Positions 1 to 6,660 of a stretch of DNA of 15,831 nt are shown here, piece by piece. Source of the stretch: an uncultured Ruminococcus sp. (GTDB lineage Bacteria > Bacillota > Clostridia > Oscillospirales > Ruminococcaceae); assembly GCA_937901485.1 (NCBI GenBank), contig CALGTT010000301.1, positions 1 to 15,831 on the forward strand, given 5' to 3'. The notes under the pieces are model-generated. The model made no database searches. It saw only the letters and a list, made by a program, of their open reading frames with translations, and was not told the DNA's origin. The position numbers and the translations under genes are program-made. Every line of letters starts with the position of its first letter. Positions within the stretch are counted from its first letter, which is position 1.

Positions 1-81
1 GGCTTCTGCGAGAGAACCGCAAAGGAAACCGGACTGTTCATCCAGCCGGGCTACACCATCATGGGCGATTTTGTAAAGTAA
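1..81 (+). CDS. C-terminal end of an unidentified protein (partial)
   Basis: The window opens inside an open frame whose last 26 codons are readable, ending in QPGYTIMGDFVK and a TAA stop at 79-81. The gene starts upstream of the window. The remaining residues show no motif I can assign to a family, so no function is proposed. That it is coding is supported by the clean frame and by a strong intrinsic terminator beginning 13 nt after the stop. Confidence 0.6.
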   Translation, partial: GFCERTAKETGLFIQPGYTIMGDFVK

Positions 82-94
82 GAATACAGCAAAT

Positions 95-133
95 AAGCGG
101 ATTTGAGAGCTTTCTCAAATCCGCTTTGTTTTA
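95..133. terminator. Bidirectional intrinsic terminator
   Basis: A perfect 14-bp stem (95-108 with 113-126) closes a 4-nt loop and is followed on the plus strand by a T-rich run (125-133). The bases before the left arm are A-rich, which gives a weaker U-rich tail for minus-strand transcripts. It lies between the stop of the partial plus-strand gene and the stop of convergent hydE, and probably serves both. Confidence 0.85.
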
Positions 134-1171
134 TTCTGCCGCTTTTGTTTTCGCATCCCCTCGCGCCGTCACCACCCGATAACCGGCGGATGCCACCTGT
201 TCCGAGAGCTTGCGCACGCTCTGTGCGGATTCCTCGCCCGTGCTGATCTTGTTGTCATAGAGCATGTATTTCTTTCGCACGCTCAGCGGCGAGAGATTGG
301 GCATCACAACATTTGCCCCCGTCTGCAAGCCAAGCTCTCTGCCCTGCGGATGCATCGTGCCAAGTGCTGTGGTCGCCGGAAGCAGTACCTTCGGATGCAT
401 CAGCCGCAGAATGCCCAGAAGCCGCAGCACCAGCTTCAATTCACCGTTCGGGTACTCCGCAAAGGGCGTATCCTTATGGGACAGGAACGGCCCGATGCCG
501 ATCATATCCGGTTTCAGCTCCTGCAAAAAGCGCAGATCCGCAATGAGATGTTCCGTTGTCTGCCAAGGGCTGCCCACCATAAAGCCTGCACCGACCTGAA
601 AACCGATTGCTTTCAGATCAAAGAGGCATTCCCGACGCTTTGCAAATGTCAGCTCCGACGGATGCAGGCGGCTGTAATGCTCCGCTGTGGCAGTTTCATG
701 CCGGAGAAGATAACGGTTTGCACCGGCTTCATAGTACGCTTTGTAGCTTTCGTGAGACTTCTCCCCGATGGACAGTGTGATGGCACAGTCGGGATAGCTG
801 TTTCGGATGGCGGATACGATCTCACAGATACGCTCATCCGTATAATAGGGATCCTCCCCGCCCTGCAGGACAAATGTCCGGAATCCCAGCGCATAGCCCT
901 CTTTGCAGCATTCGAGCACATCTTCCTTTGTCAGCCGGTAACGCTCCGCACAGCGGTTGCTTCTCCGGATACCGCAGTAAAAGCAGTCGTTTTTGCAGTA
1001 GTTTGTAAATTCGATCAGCCCACGGATATAGACATCCGTGCCGTAATGCTCACGGCGGACGGCATCTGCCGCAATGCGCAGTTCTTCATCATATCTGTCC
1101 GTTTCCAGAAGTTCTTTCAGCTGCGCATCGGTCAGGTTTTGCGAAGTTCTGAGTGTTTCGATCAGATTCAT
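131..1171 (-). CDS. hydE: [FeFe]-hydrogenase H-cluster maturation radical SAM protein HydE
   Basis: HydE is a radical S-adenosylmethionine enzyme that acts with HydF and HydG in the cytoplasm to build the diiron subcluster of [FeFe]-hydrogenases. The 346-residue protein matches the usual family length. The radical SAM [4Fe-4S] motif CKNDCFYC supplies Cys59, Cys63 and Cys66, inside the family block GLIEFTNYCKNDCFYCGIRR. Other HydE-like blocks are FVLQGGEDPYYTD, the SAM-region ITLSIGEKSHESY, RYLLRHETA and GFMVGSPWQTTEHL. BioB and PylB lack this set. Start: an in-frame ATG lies further upstream, but the ATG at 1171 has GAGGTG seven bases before it and overlaps the previous stop as ATGA, so it is preferred. 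No HydF, HydG or hydrogenase gene is in the window. The C-terminus lacks the extra cysteines that bind an accessory cluster in some HydE proteins. Confidence 0.93.
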   Translation of the reverse strand: MNLIETLRTSQNLTDAQLKELLETDRYDEELRIAADAVRREHYGTDVYIRGLIEFTNYCKNDCFYCGIRRSNRCAERYRLTKEDVLECCKEGYALGFRTFVLQGGEDPYYTDERICEIVSAIRNSYPDCAITLSIGEKSHESYKAYYEAGANRYLLRHETATAEHYSRLHPSELTFAKRRECLFDLKAIGFQVGAGFMVGSPWQTTEHLIADLRFLQELKPDMIGIGPFLSHKDTPFAEYPNGELKLVLRLLGILRLMHPKVLLPATTALGTMHPQGRELGLQTGANVVMPNLSPLSVRKKYMLYDNKISTGEESAQSVRKLSEQVASAGYRVVTARGDAKTKAAE

Positions 1172-1656
1172 GGTTTCACCTCGGATAGTAATTGTTCTGC
1201 AATGGCAAGGCATTCTTCTTGTGGTCGGTACATTTCTGCACAGCTTACCAGAATATGATGCATGAATGCCGCCAGTTCTTCGGGATCATCGGTGTTCCGG
1301 AGCTTCCAGCTGATTTCTGTGAGAGCTTCGTAGTATCCTGCATCCTCCCACGATTCCGCAGGAGATTTGTCAATGGACAGCCACCGGTTCATCCGTTCCG
1401 TCATCCGCACAAATGCTGTATAATAAGTATCACTCTCGCCCCAGCGGAAAAATCCATCCTGCCAGCCGGCGGGCTGATTCAGTTTGCAGGCTTCGATGGA
1501 AAAGCAATGCGAGGGATAATCCGAAAATCCTTTCTGCTTCAGAAAATATGCTTTTGCCTCCTCAGCAAGTGCCTCTGTTTCATAGACACCAAGCACCTTG
1601 TCATCTCCGATGCCGAATTGTTCATAGGAATGCATCAGCAGCCACACCTGATCCAT
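1168..1656 (-). CDS. Uncharacterised protein translationally coupled to hydE
   Basis: This 162-residue protein has no signal peptide or membrane segment and is probably cytosolic. The first ~35 residues (WLLMHSYEQFGIGDDKVLGVY, then a helix rich in Ala and Glu) resemble small stand-alone Firmicutes domains in which a strand pair reports an ID or length-type input and is followed by a helix; I cannot name the family with confidence. The middle is rich in aromatics (WQDGFFRWGESDTYYTAF) and the rest looks helical. A GGAGGG site lies eight bases before the ATG at 1656, and a near-consensus promoter lies upstream. Its TGA overlaps the hydE ATG, so the two are cotranscribed and translation is likely coupled. 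That suggests, without proving, a link to hydrogenase maturation. Function unknown. Confidence 0.75.
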   Translation of the reverse strand: MDQVWLLMHSYEQFGIGDDKVLGVYETEALAEEAKAYFLKQKGFSDYPSHCFSIEACKLNQPAGWQDGFFRWGESDTYYTAFVRMTERMNRWLSIDKSPAESWEDAGYYEALTEISWKLRNTDDPEELAAFMHHILVSCAEMYRPQEECLAIAEQLLSEVKP

Positions 1657-1689
1657 GTGTTTTCCCTCCGTTCTTTTTCTGCTATTTAT

Positions 1690-1718
1690 ATTGTATCCTA
1701 TCGGGCATGAAATGTCAA
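1690..1718 (-). promoter_or_regulatory. Sigma-A-type promoter for the minus-strand hydE pair
   Basis: Read on the minus strand, TTGACA (1713-1718) and TACAAT (1690-1695) are separated by exactly 17 bp. The predicted start point is near 1682, giving a short leader of about 26 nt before the ATG at 1656. It diverges from the YtrA-operon promoter. An AT-rich palindrome (GAAAAATTTTTTC, 1721-1733) lies between them and could act as an UP element for either. Confidence 0.8.
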
Positions 1719-1753
1719 CTGAAAAATTTTTTCAAAAAAATTGCATTTCCCTA

Positions 1754-1782
1754 TTGACAAGTGTGCTCATGTGTGCTATAAT
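1754..1782 (+). promoter_or_regulatory. Consensus sigma-A promoter of the GntR/ABC operon
   Basis: A perfect TTGACA (1754-1759) and perfect TATAAT (1777-1782) are separated by 17 bp, with a TG extended -10 dinucleotide at 1774-1775. Two direct copies of GTGTGCT (1761-1767 and 1771-1777) fill the spacer. A promoter this strong before an autoregulated exporter operon would be expected to need repression. Confidence 0.88.
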
Positions 1783-1804
1783 GTACTTGTAAGGTAAGTA
1801 CATT
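1780..1804. promoter_or_regulatory. Probable GntR operator (9-bp inverted repeat)
   Basis: AATGTACTT (1780-1788) is repeated perfectly inverted as AAGTACATT (1796-1804) around a 7-nt centre. The palindrome covers the end of the -10 box and the expected start point, where a bound dimer would block initiation. GntR regulators of the YtrA group usually repress their own operon, so the product of the next gene is the obvious ligand-binding partner. Other related half-sites are nearby: GTGTGCT in the spacer and its inverted copy AGCACACT at 1828-1835. Confidence 0.65.
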
Positions 1805-1861
1805 GAATGACACTTCAGTACACTTACAGCACACTACACCACACATTCCGGAGGTGAGTAT

Positions 1862-2239
1862 TTGGAGATCATCATCAGTACAAACAGCCAGAAGCCGATC
1901 TATGAACAGATCACTTCGCAGATCAAGGAAAAGGTCATGCGCGGAGAATTAAAACACGGCGATCCGATCCCGTCCATGCGTGCATTGGCGAAGTCACTGC
2001 ACATCAGTGTCATCACCGTACAGCACGCCTATGAAGATCTGCAGCGTGACGGATTCATTGAAACGACCGTCGGCAGAGGCAGTTTCATATCCGCAGGTGG
2101 TTCGGCACTCGTGCAGGAGGAACGGCAGCGGCAGGCAGAAGAACATTTGCTGGCGGCGGCAGAGATCGCACGCTCCAGCGGCATTCAACTTGGCAAATTG
2201 ATCGAATTACTGACACTATTTTATGAGGAGGACGAATGA
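1862..2239 (+). CDS. GntR-family transcriptional regulator, YtrA subfamily
   Basis: This 125-residue protein is a DNA-binding repressor of the short YtrA type, with a winged helix-turn-helix at residues ~1-75 and only a small helical tail for dimerisation. Diagnostic stretches are KPIYEQITSQIKEKVMRGEL, PSMRALAKSLHISVITVQHAY and the wing DGFIETTVGRGSFI. The start is a TTG at 1862 with GGAGGTGA ending about five bases upstream; no ATG fits. It is the first gene of an operon with an ABC transporter and overlaps the ATPase start by ATGA, the standard layout for YtrA regulators, which in known cases respond to cell-wall-active compounds and repress their own exporter. The inducer here is unknown. 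The inverted repeat at 1780-1804 is its likely target. Confidence 0.9.
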   Translation: MEIIISTNSQKPIYEQITSQIKEKVMRGELKHGDPIPSMRALAKSLHISVITVQHAYEDLQRDGFIETTVGRGSFISAGGSALVQEERQRQAEEHLLAAAEIARSSGIQLGKLIELLTLFYEEDE

Positions 2240-3099
2240 TGGAATTCGCAGTTGAGGTAAAAAACGTAACAAAGAAATATAAGAGATTCACACTTTCCGA
2301 TGTAAGCTTTGCTGTTCCGCAGGGATGTATCATGGGACTGATCGGTGAGAACGGCGCAGGCAAGAGCACGGCGTTCAAGGCAATGCTGAACCTGATCCGC
2401 AGGGATGGGGGAGAGGTGCTCTTCTGGGGCAAGCCCATGAACGACAAGGATACAGACCTGAAATCCCGTATCGGCGTGGCTTTCGATGCCATCTGTTTTC
2501 CGGAGGTGCTCACCGTCAAGCAGGTCGGCAATGTCGGCAGAATGACCTATAAAAACTGGGATGCCGCACGCTTTGAGGAGCTTGTCACACGCTTTGAACT
2601 GCCGGAAAAGGCGGAGATCAAGACGCTTTCCAAGGGCATGAAAATGAAGCTGAATCTGGCGTTTGCCATGTCCCATAATGCGGAGCTGCTGATCCTCGAC
2701 GAGCCGACCGCCGGACTCGATCCCATCGCAAGGGACGAACTGCTCGATCTGTTTCTGGAATTCGTGCAGGACGAACAGCACAGCATCCTGATCTCCAGCC
2801 ACATCACCACGGACCTCGAAAAGATTGCGGATTATATCACGTTCATCAATAAGGGCAAGGTCGCATTCTCGAAGGAAAAGGACGTTCTGCTCTATCAGCA
2901 CGGCGTGGTGCGCTGCGGTGAAAAGGATCTGGCGGCTGTAAAGAGTGCCGGATGTATCGCATGGAGAAAGAACGACTGCAACTATGATGTGCTCGTGGAA
3001 AACCGCGATGCTGTAAAACGCGCATTCCCGCATCTTGTGGTGGACAACGCAAGCATTGACGAAATTATGCTGCTGACTGTGAAAGGAGAAAAGGCATGA
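2236..3099 (+). CDS. ABC transporter ATP-binding protein (YtrB/CcmA-like)
   Basis: This 287-residue cytoplasmic ATPase powers an ABC-2-type exporter. Visible motifs are Walker A GENGAGKST (37-45), signature LSKGM (131-135), Walker B LLILDEP with catalytic Glu156, D-loop GLDP (160-163) and H-loop His189. In place of the usual Q-loop there is IGVAFDAICFP, a variant seen in YtrB-like ATPases. The C-terminal ~80 residues form the extra domain typical of this group. GAGGAGG precedes two adjacent ATGs (2236 and 2239), so the true start could be either. The gene overlaps the regulator upstream and the first permease downstream by four bases each, implying coupled translation. Substrate is unknown; antimicrobial or lipid export is the usual guess for this layout. 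Confidence 0.93.
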   Translation: MMEFAVEVKNVTKKYKRFTLSDVSFAVPQGCIMGLIGENGAGKSTAFKAMLNLIRRDGGEVLFWGKPMNDKDTDLKSRIGVAFDAICFPEVLTVKQVGNVGRMTYKNWDAARFEELVTRFELPEKAEIKTLSKGMKMKLNLAFAMSHNAELLILDEPTAGLDPIARDELLDLFLEFVQDEQHSILISSHITTDLEKIADYITFINKGKVAFSKEKDVLLYQHGVVRCGEKDLAAVKSAGCIAWRKNDCNYDVLVENRDAVKRAFPHLVVDNASIDEIMLLTVKGEKA

Positions 3100-3740
3100 A
3101 AGGCTTAGTATATAAAGATCTGATGACGGAAGCGCACGAACTGAAACGCATGTGGATATTCCTGCTCATTTTCCTGATCGGCTTTCCGATTATGCTGTAT
3201 GGATCAAGTGAGGATCCGTCCGAACTCTATGGTATGCCGATGACAATGTGTTCCGTCATGGGCATGGTGATGATCAACAATGCATTCGGCTATGACGAGC
3301 GTTCCAACTGGATGCAGTATGCACTGACAAATCCGGTGAGCCGTATCCAGTACTACCACGCAAAGTTCCTGACACATTTCGTCAACGTTCTCTGCGGCAG
3401 TGCGGCAGGTCTTGTGGTCGGCATGATCCTTGCAGGCGTGACCGGACAGCTGACGCTTCCGGTACTTGGCGGAATGCTGGCAATCGCCGGAGGCACAGCA
3501 CTTGGTGTGGGTTTGTTAGGTATTGTACTTGTTCCGCTGATGCTGAAATTCGGTGTGCAGAAGGCTGCGTTTGTAATGCTGCTGTTCTTCGGAGCTTTGA
3601 TTGGTATTGGTTCTGTTGTTGTAATCGGAAGCGATTACAATTTGCCGATTGCCATTTCCGCCATTGCTGTGCTTGTACTCGGCGCATTCATCACCATGTA
3701 TCTGCTCGGCAGAAAGTGGATGATGGAGAAGGAGTTCTAA
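3096..3740 (+). CDS. ABC-2 type permease, paralogue 1 of 3
   Basis: This 214-residue integral membrane protein has about six hydrophobic segments (roughly residues 19-36, 48-64, 94-115, 121-149, 157-177 and 183-204). It starts MKGLVYKDL and ends LGRKWMMEKEF, the hallmarks of the short ABC2_membrane_5-like permeases found beside YtrA regulators. Between TM2 and TM3 it carries DERSNWMQYAL and YYHAK (86-90), conserved in the two paralogues that follow; a cytosolic loop contacting the ATPase is my inference. A later shared block is KFGVQKA. The ATG overlaps the ATPase stop (ATGA) with AAAGGAG upstream. With one ATPase and three permeases, the membrane pore could be a mixture of paralogues. Confidence 0.85.
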   Translation: MKGLVYKDLMTEAHELKRMWIFLLIFLIGFPIMLYGSSEDPSELYGMPMTMCSVMGMVMINNAFGYDERSNWMQYALTNPVSRIQYYHAKFLTHFVNVLCGSAAGLVVGMILAGVTGQLTLPVLGGMLAIAGGTALGVGLLGIVLVPLMLKFGVQKAAFVMLLFFGALIGIGSVVVIGSDYNLPIAISAIAVLVLGAFITMYLLGRKWMMEKEF

Positions 3741-3743
3741 GGG

Positions 3744-4391
3744 ATGAAAGGACTGATTTACAAAGACCTCTGCATCAGTCTGCGTGCAACGAAGTATGTT
3801 CTTGTCATCGCTCCCATCCTGCTCTTTCTTGCCATGGCGACCATCGCCCTCGGACCGGGGGCGGAACCGGCAATGTACATGATCCCGACCATTTTCTGTA
3901 CGTTAATCGGCGTGTGCATGATGCTGACTACAGCTGGACAGGATGAAGCGAGCAAGTGGCTGAAACAGGGCTTTATGATGACGGTGACAAGAATGGAATG
4001 CTACCATGCAAAGCTTCTGCTGCATTTGCTCTGCACGGGCTGCACCGCTGTGATCGGTGTGACGGTTTCGATGCTTTCTGCACTGGTATTCGGGGATATG
4101 AGCCTGACGACTGCCGGATTCATTTTCGGCGCGGCAGGCGGCATGTGCCTGCTGTCCATGGTCATCGGCATCTGGATCAATGCACTCATCATCCGGTTTG
4201 GCACACAGAAAGCGTCAGCTATGTTCCTGATGGTATTCTTCTTCTTTCAGTTCCTTGCTCTCTCCGGTCTGATGGAATCACTGCTCTCTCAACAATACCG
4301 GATCATTATTTCAATTGGTGTGATCGTGACACTGCTGACAGCGCTGATGTACTGTCTCGGCAGAAAGTGGATGCAGGAAAAGGAGGTTTAA
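3744..4391 (+). CDS. ABC-2 type permease, paralogue 2 of 3
   Basis: This 215-residue permease starts three bases after its neighbour ends, with AAGGAG inside the previous coding end. It begins MKGLIYKDLCISL and ends LGRKWMQEKEV, like its neighbours, and repeats the internal blocks DEASKW, CYHAK and IIRFGTQKA at matching positions. About six membrane segments are visible. The sequence between the conserved blocks has diverged widely from paralogue 1, so the duplication is old. It is somewhat closer to paralogue 3: both share IAPILLFL after the first helix and FGAAGGM in the middle. Same operon; role as one half of an export pore is inferred from family. Confidence 0.83.
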   Translation: MKGLIYKDLCISLRATKYVLVIAPILLFLAMATIALGPGAEPAMYMIPTIFCTLIGVCMMLTTAGQDEASKWLKQGFMMTVTRMECYHAKLLLHLLCTGCTAVIGVTVSMLSALVFGDMSLTTAGFIFGAAGGMCLLSMVIGIWINALIIRFGTQKASAMFLMVFFFFQFLALSGLMESLLSQQYRIIISIGVIVTLLTALMYCLGRKWMQEKEV

Positions 4392-4394
4392 ACA

Positions 4395-5069
4395 ATGAAA
4401 GGGTTGATCTACAAGGATTTCTGTGTGATCATGCACAGTATGAAACGCGTCCTCATCATTGCGCCCATCCTGCTCTTTCTGGTGATGGCTGCAATGGCGT
4501 TTGCAGGAGTAACGAACCAGCCTCCGGCATATATGCTGCCGGTCGTGTTCTGTATGGCGATCGGTCTGGGTACGGTCTTTTCGACCTATGGGTTTGACGA
4601 AAAATCGGGATGGATGCGTCAGGCATTCATCTCGCCCGTACAGCGGCTGGCGTATTACCACGCAAAGCTTGCGATAAATCTGATCTATGTATCCGGCACA
4701 GCTGTGATCGGCATTGCGGTCGCAGTGCTTTCCATGCTGCTGTTTGGCGGGTGCAGTGCAGAATCGTTTGCCTTTGTCTTTGGTGCGGCAGGCGGCATGT
4801 TCCTTTTGTCCATGATCCTTTCCATCTGCTGCAATGCCCTGATCATCCGGCTGGGCGTACAGAAAGCTTTTGTGATCTTTATGCTGATCATTGTCATCGG
4901 CAATATGTTCAACGCAGGAACAGTGGTTGGTGCATTGATTCTGGATCCCGAACATCTGAGCGACTCCATCATGACACTTTGCCTTGTGTTATTCGGCGTA
5001 CTCATCATAGGCGTGACGGTTCTGCTGTATTTCCTCGGCAGGCGGTGGATCATGAGAAAAGAAGTATAA
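4395..5069 (+). CDS. ABC-2 type permease, paralogue 3 of 3
   Basis: This 224-residue permease follows paralogue 2 after three bases, with AGGAGG eight bases before its ATG. It has the same frame of features: MKGLIYKDFCVIM start, IAPILLFL in TM1, DEKSGWMRQAF and YYHAK in the first loop, FGAAGGM, LIIRLGVQKA, and LGRRWIMRKEV at the end. It is ten residues longer than the others, mostly in the loop before the last helix (LDPEHLSDS). It is the last gene of the operon; a long hairpin begins 16 nt after the stop. Substrate unknown. Confidence 0.83.
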   Translation: MKGLIYKDFCVIMHSMKRVLIIAPILLFLVMAAMAFAGVTNQPPAYMLPVVFCMAIGLGTVFSTYGFDEKSGWMRQAFISPVQRLAYYHAKLAINLIYVSGTAVIGIAVAVLSMLLFGGCSAESFAFVFGAAGGMFLLSMILSICCNALIIRLGVQKAFVIFMLIIVIGNMFNAGTVVGALILDPEHLSDSIMTLCLVLFGVLIIGVTVLLYFLGRRWIMRKEV

Positions 5070-5084
5070 CGCCGGAAAATCTTA

Positions 5085-5141
5085 TTCCGTAAATCGGGCT
5101 TTCTTCCTCATTTTGCGAGGAGGGAGGCTCGATCTGCGGAA
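5085..5141 (+). other. Long RNA hairpin after the ABC operon
   Basis: ATCGGGC plus TTTCTTCCTC (5093-5109) pairs continuously, allowing G-U pairs, with GAGGAGGGAG plus GCTCGAT (5117-5133) around a 7-nt loop. After a 3x3 internal loop the stem extends with TTCCG (5085-5089) and CGGAA (5137-5141). TTCCG could instead pair with CGGAA at 5073-5077. No T-run follows, so this is not a classical intrinsic terminator. It may protect the 3' end of the transcript or be a small structured RNA. Confidence 0.5.
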
Positions 5142-5145
5142 TGCG

Positions 5146-5218
5146 GGTGCAGCCCCGGCATATCCCCAATGGTATCAATATCTTGAACAGAAAAAGCGAG
5201 ACTCATAGGTGCAGCCCC
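5146..5218. repeat. Pair of 11-bp direct repeats GGTGCAGCCCC
   Basis: GGTGCAGCCCC occurs at 5146-5156 and again at 5208-5218, 62 bp apart, in the gap between the last permease and the tRNA promoter. Each copy can fold a small GG/CC hairpin. The stretch between them has no open frame or promoter that I can see. The repeats may bound a remnant of a small inserted element or belong to one structured RNA with the preceding hairpin. Confidence 0.4.
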
Positions 5219-5247
5219 CGTTCCTCTCCGGTCAAAAAAAGTTTTTC

Positions 5248-5276
5248 TTGACAAAAAAAGAGAACTGTGGTATAAT
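5248..5276 (+). promoter_or_regulatory. Consensus promoter of the tRNA-Leu unit
   Basis: Perfect TTGACA (5248-5253) and perfect TATAAT (5271-5276) lie 17 bp apart within an A/T-rich tract (5234-5259) that could act as an UP element. Transcription would start about 5282-5284, just before the tRNA 5' end at 5286, as usual for strong tRNA promoters. Confidence 0.9.
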
Positions 5277-5285
5277 AAACATGTT

Positions 5286-5368
5286 GCCGGTGTGTCGGAA
5301 TGGCAGACGAGGCAGACTCAAAATCTGTTGTCCGCAAGGGCGTGTGGGTTCGAGTCCCACCACCGGCA
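5286..5368 (+). tRNA. tRNA-Leu, anticodon CAA
   Basis: The acceptor arms GCCGGTG (5286-5292) and CACCGGC (5361-5367) pair over 7 bp with discriminator A at 5368. The T arm GTGGG-TTCGAGT-CCCAC is canonical. The anticodon stem GCAGA/TCTGT closes the loop CTCAAAA, which places CAA at positions 34-36 and reads UUG. A long variable arm (TTGTCCGCAAGGGCG) marks a class II tRNA, consistent with leucine. CCA is not encoded and must be added after transcription. Confidence 0.96.
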
Positions 5369-5420
5369 CTTTTAGATAAAAAGCATTCTGCTGCAATAGG
5401 ATTGAAAATGTTTCATTGTT

Positions 5421-5444
5421 CCTCACAATTGTGGGGATTTTTTT
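5421..5444 (+). terminator. Intrinsic terminator after tRNA-Leu
   Basis: CCTCAC (5421-5426) pairs with GTGGGG (5431-5436), with one G-U pair, around AATT and is followed by an A and seven T (5438-5444). It would end the tRNA transcript. The stem is short, so readthrough into the DUF4317 gene 30 nt further on is plausible, particularly as I see no other promoter in this 105-nt gap. Confidence 0.7.
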
Positions 5445-5473
5445 ATCTGGAAAGAAAAAGAGGAGGCATACAT

Positions 5474-6604
5474 ATGAATAAAAAGGACTTGGCAGAGCTG
5501 AAAAAGCATTTTGTACAGGACGATGACCTGATGACGGTGAAGAAGATCTCCGTGACCTTCATCGACTCCGAAAAGGAAATGCGCTGTCATACTGTGCGCG
5601 GCTACCACGAGATCCCCGAGGAGGAGCTGTTCTGCCTGTACCAGTCACTTTCCAAGGTGCTCAAAGGCTCTCTCGGCAAATCCCTGATCGAGTATGCATT
5701 CCCGAACGAGATGTACGAGGAAGACCAGAGCCAGAACCTGCTCTGGAAGGTGCTCGAAAATGGTCTGGAGGACGAGGAACAGCTTGAAAAGCTGATCAAG
5801 CACATCTCCGGCAATATGCACTATGCGCTGCCCTATGCGGTGTTCATCGCAGAATGTGTCTACACCGTATTTGAAAAGACCAGAAGCGGCGAGCGCAATA
5901 AATTCGACAGCCACGACTATCGTTTTCTGATCGCGGCAGTATGTCCCGTGGAATCACGCGTGGACGGGCTGATCTATGACGAGGCAAACAACAGCATCAT
6001 CCGCAAGACGGAGTTTGACCGCGTGGTAGCGGATGCTCCCACGGACGGCTTCCTGTTCCCGACCTTTACGGGCAGAGGTCCGGACGTGAACCATGTCATG
6101 TACTACACCAAAAAGCCGAAAGATCCCAATGTTTCCTTTATCGAGGAGGTGCTCGGCTGCCACTTCACGCTGTCCGCGCAGGAGGAAAAGGAAACCTTCC
6201 GCGCCGTGCTTGACAGGGCAGTGGGCGAGGAGCTGAATCTGAACGTGATCGCAAGCGTGAACGAGAAGATTCAGGATTATGCGAAAACCTTCAAGGATGA
6301 ACCCGAGCCGCCGGTTGTCAGTGACATCATGGTGCGTGACATCCTGCTCGATTCCGGCGTAACACAGGAACGCGCAGAAGCCGCACAGCAGCTCTACAAG
6401 GAAACCGCGGACGGCAATTATTTTGCGGCATCGAACCTCACCGACAGCAAGACCACACTCACTTCCTCCGGCGTGACCGTCAGCATCAGCGGCGACGCGA
6501 CCGACAAGGTGACCACACGCATGATCGACGGCAGAAAGTTCCTCATGATCAGCCTGGACGATCCGGAAGTGACGGTGAACGGGTTCCAGATGAAGATTCA
6601 GTAG
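5474..6604 (+). CDS. DUF4317 family protein
   Basis: This 376-residue protein looks soluble, with no signal peptide or membrane segment. It follows the DUF4317 pattern of Clostridia along its whole length: MNKKDLAELKKHFVQDD at the start, a middle block with VCPVE and DAPTDGFLFPTFTGRGPD, VMYYTKKP, VLGCHFTLSAQEEKETF, and DGRKFLMISLDDPEVTVNG near the end. The family has no established function to my knowledge. The open frame extends upstream through the tRNA gene, but AGGAGG (5461-5466) lies seven bases before the ATG at 5474, which fixes the start. No own promoter is visible; expression probably comes from readthrough of the tRNA terminator. Confidence 0.88.
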   Translation: MNKKDLAELKKHFVQDDDLMTVKKISVTFIDSEKEMRCHTVRGYHEIPEEELFCLYQSLSKVLKGSLGKSLIEYAFPNEMYEEDQSQNLLWKVLENGLEDEEQLEKLIKHISGNMHYALPYAVFIAECVYTVFEKTRSGERNKFDSHDYRFLIAAVCPVESRVDGLIYDEANNSIIRKTEFDRVVADAPTDGFLFPTFTGRGPDVNHVMYYTKKPKDPNVSFIEEVLGCHFTLSAQEEKETFRAVLDRAVGEELNLNVIASVNEKIQDYAKTFKDEPEPPVVSDIMVRDILLDSGVTQERAEAAQQLYKETADGNYFAASNLTDSKTTLTSSGVTVSISGDATDKVTTRMIDGRKFLMISLDDPEVTVNGFQMKIQ

Positions 6605-6660
6605 GCGGCGAACCGCTTCTGGAAACATAAATGATTAGTTCAATTTCAGAGGGGAATGCC

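Noticed and set aside
350..1258. Long plus-strand open frame of about 300 codons opposite hydE
   Set aside because: It lies antisense to a well-supported radical SAM protein, has no ribosome site or recognisable domain, and is an expected shadow of hydE codon usage.
1721..1733. AT-rich palindrome GAAAAATTTTTTC as a terminator
   Set aside because: It lies between two divergent promoters, has no GC stem, and no gene ends into it; an UP-element or chance palindrome is more likely.
2221..3033. Minus-strand open frame of 270 codons opposite the ABC ATPase
   Set aside because: The plus strand shows all ABC motifs in order; the antisense frame has no family features and no ribosome site.
5300..5473. 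Upstream extension of the DUF4317 frame through the tRNA gene
   Set aside because: It would translate the tRNA and its terminator; the AGGAGG site before the ATG at 5474 and the family-like start MNKKDL fix the start there.
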